This document shows, piece after piece, positions 6,018-7,546 of a stretch of 7,546 nt of DNA. The DNA lies in assembly GCA_000715685.1 (NCBI GenBank), contig KL569439.1, positions 44,615 through 52,160 of the forward strand, given 5' to 3'. How positions within the stretch are numbered: position 1 is the stretch's first letter; the number at the start of each line of letters is the position of its first letter. Position numbers and translations under genes: made by a program. The notes under the pieces were generated by a model. That model did no database searches and was not told where the DNA came from. It saw nothing but the letters and a program-made list of their open reading frames with translations. Origin of the DNA: Streptomyces lilacinus. GTDB taxonomy: Bacteria > Actinomycetota > Actinomycetes > Streptomycetales > Streptomycetaceae.

Positions 6018-6614
6018 TCAGCGGCCCGGGCGCGGAACGGCGTCCTCCAGGCGCCCGAGGAGCTCGCCGACGCGCTTGGCGACCGTGTCGCGGTCGCCTT
6101 CGGACAGCTCGGTGCCCAGGGCGCAGGCGACGGCCCCGGCCTGTCTCTTATACACCTGCGGCAGCTCCGCGCGGACCTCGGTGAGCCAACGGGGGTGCCG
6201 GGCGGGCGCGGGGAAGAGCCGCAGCGCGTCGGCGCCCAGCTCCATGGCCCGCAGGATCTCCGCGGGCGTCGCGACGCCGGGGAACACCGGCACGCCGTAC
6301 CGGTGACCGGTGCGGACGACGGAGGTCCGCAGGCCGGGCGAGGACAGGAACCGCGCTCCCGCGTCGACCGCCAGCCGGGCGGAGGCCCCGTCCAGCACCG
6401 CGCCGGCGCCGATCAGCGCCTCGTCGCCGACCTCGCGGGCGAGGGTGGTGACGACCTCGAGGGCGAACGGCGTGGTGAGGGATATCTCCAGGCTCGTGAT
6501 CCCCGCGGAGAGCAGGGTGCCGGCCGTCGCCGCGGCGTGGTCGTAGCTCTCCCCGCGGACGAGGGCCACGACGCGCTGGTCCAGCGCGGCTCGAGTGATC
6601 TCCCAGCGGTACAC
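6018..6614 (-). CDS. KDPG/KHG aldolase-family protein, Schiff-base Lys replaced by Arg; contains an assembly artefact
   Basis: Class I aldolase-like TIM-barrel protein (Eda family, 2-keto-3-deoxy-6-phosphogluconate/4-hydroxy-2-oxoglutarate aldolase). The 198 codons show LEISLTTP (42-49, with the family's catalytic Glu at E43), IGAGAVLD (68-75), FLSSPG (89-94), GVPVFPGVATPAEI (107-120) and ALRLFPAP (130-137). In active members the last motif reads K(L/F)FPA and the Lys forms the Schiff base; here it is R132 (codon CGG). Residues 154-158 (VYKRQ) are encoded by a Tn5 mosaic-end remnant that replaces the family's phosphate-binding PTGG segment, so about 20 native residues are probably missing. 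The remainder (AGAVACALGTELSEGD) resumes in frame. Start: GTG at 6612-6614, with AGAAGGG about 12 nt upstream; the open frame further upstream runs antisense-like through the next gene. Activity is doubtful because of R132. Confidence 0.88.
   Translation of the reverse strand: MYRWEITRAALDQRVVALVRGESYDHAAATAGTLLSAGITSLEISLTTPFALEVVTTLAREVGDEALIGAGAVLDGASARLAVDAGARFLSSPGLRTSVVRTGHRYGVPVFPGVATPAEILRAMELGADALRLFPAPARHPRWLTEVRAELPQVYKRQAGAVACALGTELSEGDRDTVAKRVGELLGRLEDAVPRPGR
6141..6155. other. Tn5/Nextera mosaic-end remnant (probable assembly artefact) in the aldolase gene
   Basis: CTGTCTCTTATACAC is identical to the first 15 nt of the 19-nt Tn5 mosaic end. Read on the minus strand it encodes VYKRQ, a peptide familiar as adaptor contamination in database proteins. 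It falls exactly where aldolase conservation is interrupted, so native sequence has been lost at the join. Being 15 nt long, it leaves the frame open and hides the defect. Confidence 0.93.
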
Positions 6615-6705
6615 GGCAGTTCGCCGCCCTTCTGCGAGTGCGGTGGGAGTCGCTGCTCCCCGAACGTCTCTCCACCGAAACGGTATCGGGAGGCACCGAC
6701 AACCG

Positions 6706-6722
6706 CCCCCGGCCGGCGGGGG
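6706..6722. terminator. GC-rich stem-loop after the DUF4865 gene
   Basis: CCCCC (6706-6710) and GGGGG (6718-6722) flank GGCCGGC, forming a stem-loop 17 nt beyond the DUF4865 stop in the 125-nt gap before the aldolase gene. It is a plausible U-poor terminator. The same gap holds ACCG-AAA-CGGT (6674-6684), a small inverted repeat that might be an operator; no clear promoter hexamers were found. Confidence 0.35.
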
Positions 6723-6739
6723 TCGCCCGGGGCGCGGGA

Positions 6740-7336
6740 CTACCAGTGGCGCCCCTCCGGGATGCCGGCCAGGTGCGGGGCGGACAGGTGCAGCACCTCG
6801 TAGCGCTCGCACTCCTCGCCCTCGGACGCCGGAACGCCCTCCTCCCACAGCACGAAGCGCAGCAGCTGCCAGTCCCGGGGATCGAAGGCCAGGGCGGCGG
6901 TGTGGACGCCCTCCGCGCGGGCGGTGACGGCCAGTTCGGCGAGCGCCTCCTCGACGGCCGCCGCGGGGTCGGCGCCGGCCGGAACAGGCGTGAGCCGCCG
7001 GGCGGCCGCCGTGGGCACGCCGGCCCGGGCGGGGCCGGCGTGGCACGCGACACCGGTCCAGTGATGGACGGCGGGGCGCCCGAAGTCGCTGACGATGCCC
7101 TGGAATCCGCCGCCCCCGACGAGGAATTCACCCATCTCCCCGATGCCGTCCCACAGATAGAACGGGGCGTACTGATTGACCGGCGAGCCGTCGACCCCGC
7201 GTTCGCGGATGACGTAGGCCTTCAGTCCCAGGCCGGCGCGGTCGTCCAGCGCGTGGCCCCGGGTGGCGACGCGCTCCCGGATGATCTTCATGTCGTAGTC
7301 GGCGGGCAGGGTGATCTCGTACTGCATCGCGTACAC
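6740..7336 (-). CDS. DUF4865 family protein
   Basis: Protein of 198 aa with no characterised function. It matches my recollection of the DUF4865 family, which begins MxAMQYEITLPADYDM and contains GLGLKAYVIRERG (35-47), SPVNQYAPFYLW (51-62), the Gly-rich FLVGGGGFQGIVSDFGRP (71-88) and HHWTGVA (91-97). The C-terminal half is Ala/Glu-rich, with WQLLRFVLWEEG and a final HLAGIPEGRHW. There is no signal peptide or membrane segment, so it is probably cytoplasmic. The GTG at 7334-7336 gives the family-typical N-terminus and has only a weak GAGAG 7 nt upstream; the ATG at 7325-7327 is the alternative start. It lies 125 nt upstream of the aldolase-like gene on the same strand and might be co-transcribed with it, though a hairpin lies between. 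Confidence 0.85.
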   Translation of the reverse strand: MYAMQYEITLPADYDMKIIRERVATRGHALDDRAGLGLKAYVIRERGVDGSPVNQYAPFYLWDGIGEMGEFLVGGGGFQGIVSDFGRPAVHHWTGVACHAGPARAGVPTAAARRLTPVPAGADPAAAVEEALAELAVTARAEGVHTAALAFDPRDWQLLRFVLWEEGVPASEGEECERYEVLHLSAPHLAGIPEGRHW

Positions 7337-7356
7337 GGGAGGACTCTCTCTGTTGG

Positions 7357-7461
7357 GCGGTTTCTGCGGCGCGGTTTCCGCCGGGCCGGGGTTGCCGCTC
7401 GGCCCGCGGTTTCTGCCGGCCCGGGCCTTCTGCTGCGTGGTCTCTGCTGTGCGGTCTCTGC
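7357..7461. repeat. Five degenerate copies of GCGGTTTCTGC in the gap upstream of the DUF4865 gene
   Basis: The 11-mer GCGGTTTCTGC and close variants occur at 7357-7367, 7371-7381 (GCGGTTTCCGC), 7406-7416, 7437-7447 (GTGGTCTCTGC) and 7451-7461 (GCGGTCTCTGC), with start spacings of 14, 35, 31 and 14 bp. They fill most of the 137-nt gap between the stop of the upstream gene and the DUF4865 start. They could be a multi-site regulator target or the remains of repeat expansion. Confidence 0.5.
7382..7406. terminator. Stem-loop between the upstream gene and the DUF4865 gene
   Basis: CGGGCCG (7382-7388) and CGGCCCG (7400-7406) form a perfect 7-bp stem with an 11-nt loop. A 10-bp palindrome GGCCCGGGCC lies next to it at 7418-7427. 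On the minus strand both lie downstream of the stop at 7474 and may end that transcript. No U-run is visible. Confidence 0.35.
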
Positions 7462-7473
7462 TGAGCGGCGGGG

Positions 7474-7545
7474 TCAGGCCCCGGGCCGGCCGGTGGTGTG
7501 CGCGGCGAGCAGGCCGAGCAGGCCGCCGACGGCGCGGGTGAACGG
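7474..7545 (-). CDS. C-terminal end of an unidentified protein, start outside the window
   Basis: The last 23 codons of a minus-strand gene read PFTRAVGGLLGLL followed by AAHTTGRPGA and TGA at 7474-7476. Codon use has the strong third-position G/C bias of the real genes, and the segment forms a plausible hydrophobic helix followed by a polar tail. It is too short to assign a family. It stops 137 nt before the DUF4865 start, on the same strand. Confidence 0.55.
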   Translation of the reverse strand, partial: PFTRAVGGLLGLLAAHTTGRPGA

Positions 7546-7546
7546 C

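Noticed and set aside
1799..6155. Mosaic ends at 1799-1814 and 6141-6155 as the borders of a real Tn5-type transposon
   Set aside because: Both copies have the same orientation and are truncated, no transposase or cargo lies between them, no 9-bp target duplications are seen, and each coincides with loss of conserved native codons. Tagmentation adaptor carry-over explains all of this.
6674..6684. ACCG-AAA-CGGT inverted repeat upstream of the aldolase gene as a separate operator
   Set aside because: Arms of only 4 bp are expected by chance at this GC content, and no promoter could be placed nearby, so it is mentioned only within the intergenic entry.
6615..7046. N-terminal extension of the aldolase frame up to 7046
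   Set aside because: The extension overlaps the DUF4865 gene in another frame, is Arg/Gly/Pro-rich without motifs, and the family N-terminus (YRWEIT) begins at the GTG at 6612-6614.
1..7546. tRNA, rRNA, CRISPR array, prophage or toxin-antitoxin elements
   Set aside because: No cloverleaf-like segment, no regularly spaced long repeats with unique spacers, and no matching proteins. The array at 7357-7461 has short degenerate units with very unequal spacing, unlike CRISPR.

Overview
The window is very GC-rich, with strong third-position G/C bias, GTG starts, tight 4-nt gene overlaps and protein families typical of Streptomyces or a close actinomycete relative. All supported genes lie on the minus strand, so transcription runs from high to low coordinates. 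The long plus-strand open frames are GC-driven shadows.

Left part (1-4593, read right to left): a GntR/HutC-type regulator (3844-4593), then a sugar ABC importer operon of lipoprotein solute-binding protein (2637-3647), RbsC-like permease (1629-2640) and single-domain ATPase (805-1632), joined by ATGA and GTGA overlaps. After a 194-nt gap with two hairpins comes a ROK-family sugar kinase (2-610) that runs off the window. This regulator/binding protein/permease/ATPase/kinase set resembles Frc-type CUT2 uptake systems: a sugar is imported and then phosphorylated, under GntR control. The substrate cannot be read from the sequence. A good sigma-70-like promoter (TTGACG-18-TAGAAC, 3768-3797) precedes the transporter operon.

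Middle (4659-5870): a complete cytochrome P450 with all canonical motifs, preceded by two copies of a 9-bp direct repeat 21 bp apart.

Right part (6018-7546): a KDPG/KHG-aldolase-like protein with Arg where the family has its Schiff-base Lys, a DUF4865-type protein, an intergenic stretch carrying five copies of a degenerate 11-mer, and the last 23 codons of another minus-strand gene.

The main caveat for any user is that the window contains two remnants of the Tn5/Nextera mosaic end (1799-1814 and 6141-6155). Each sits where a conserved protein segment is missing: inside the permease, where it also breaks the frame, and inside the aldolase, where it stays in frame and encodes VYKRQ. These are almost certainly sequencing/assembly artefacts, and both genes are probably intact in the organism. 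I see no convincing novel defence, mobile or CRISPR-type system. The most interesting biology is the Lys-to-Arg aldolase and several clean candidate operators.
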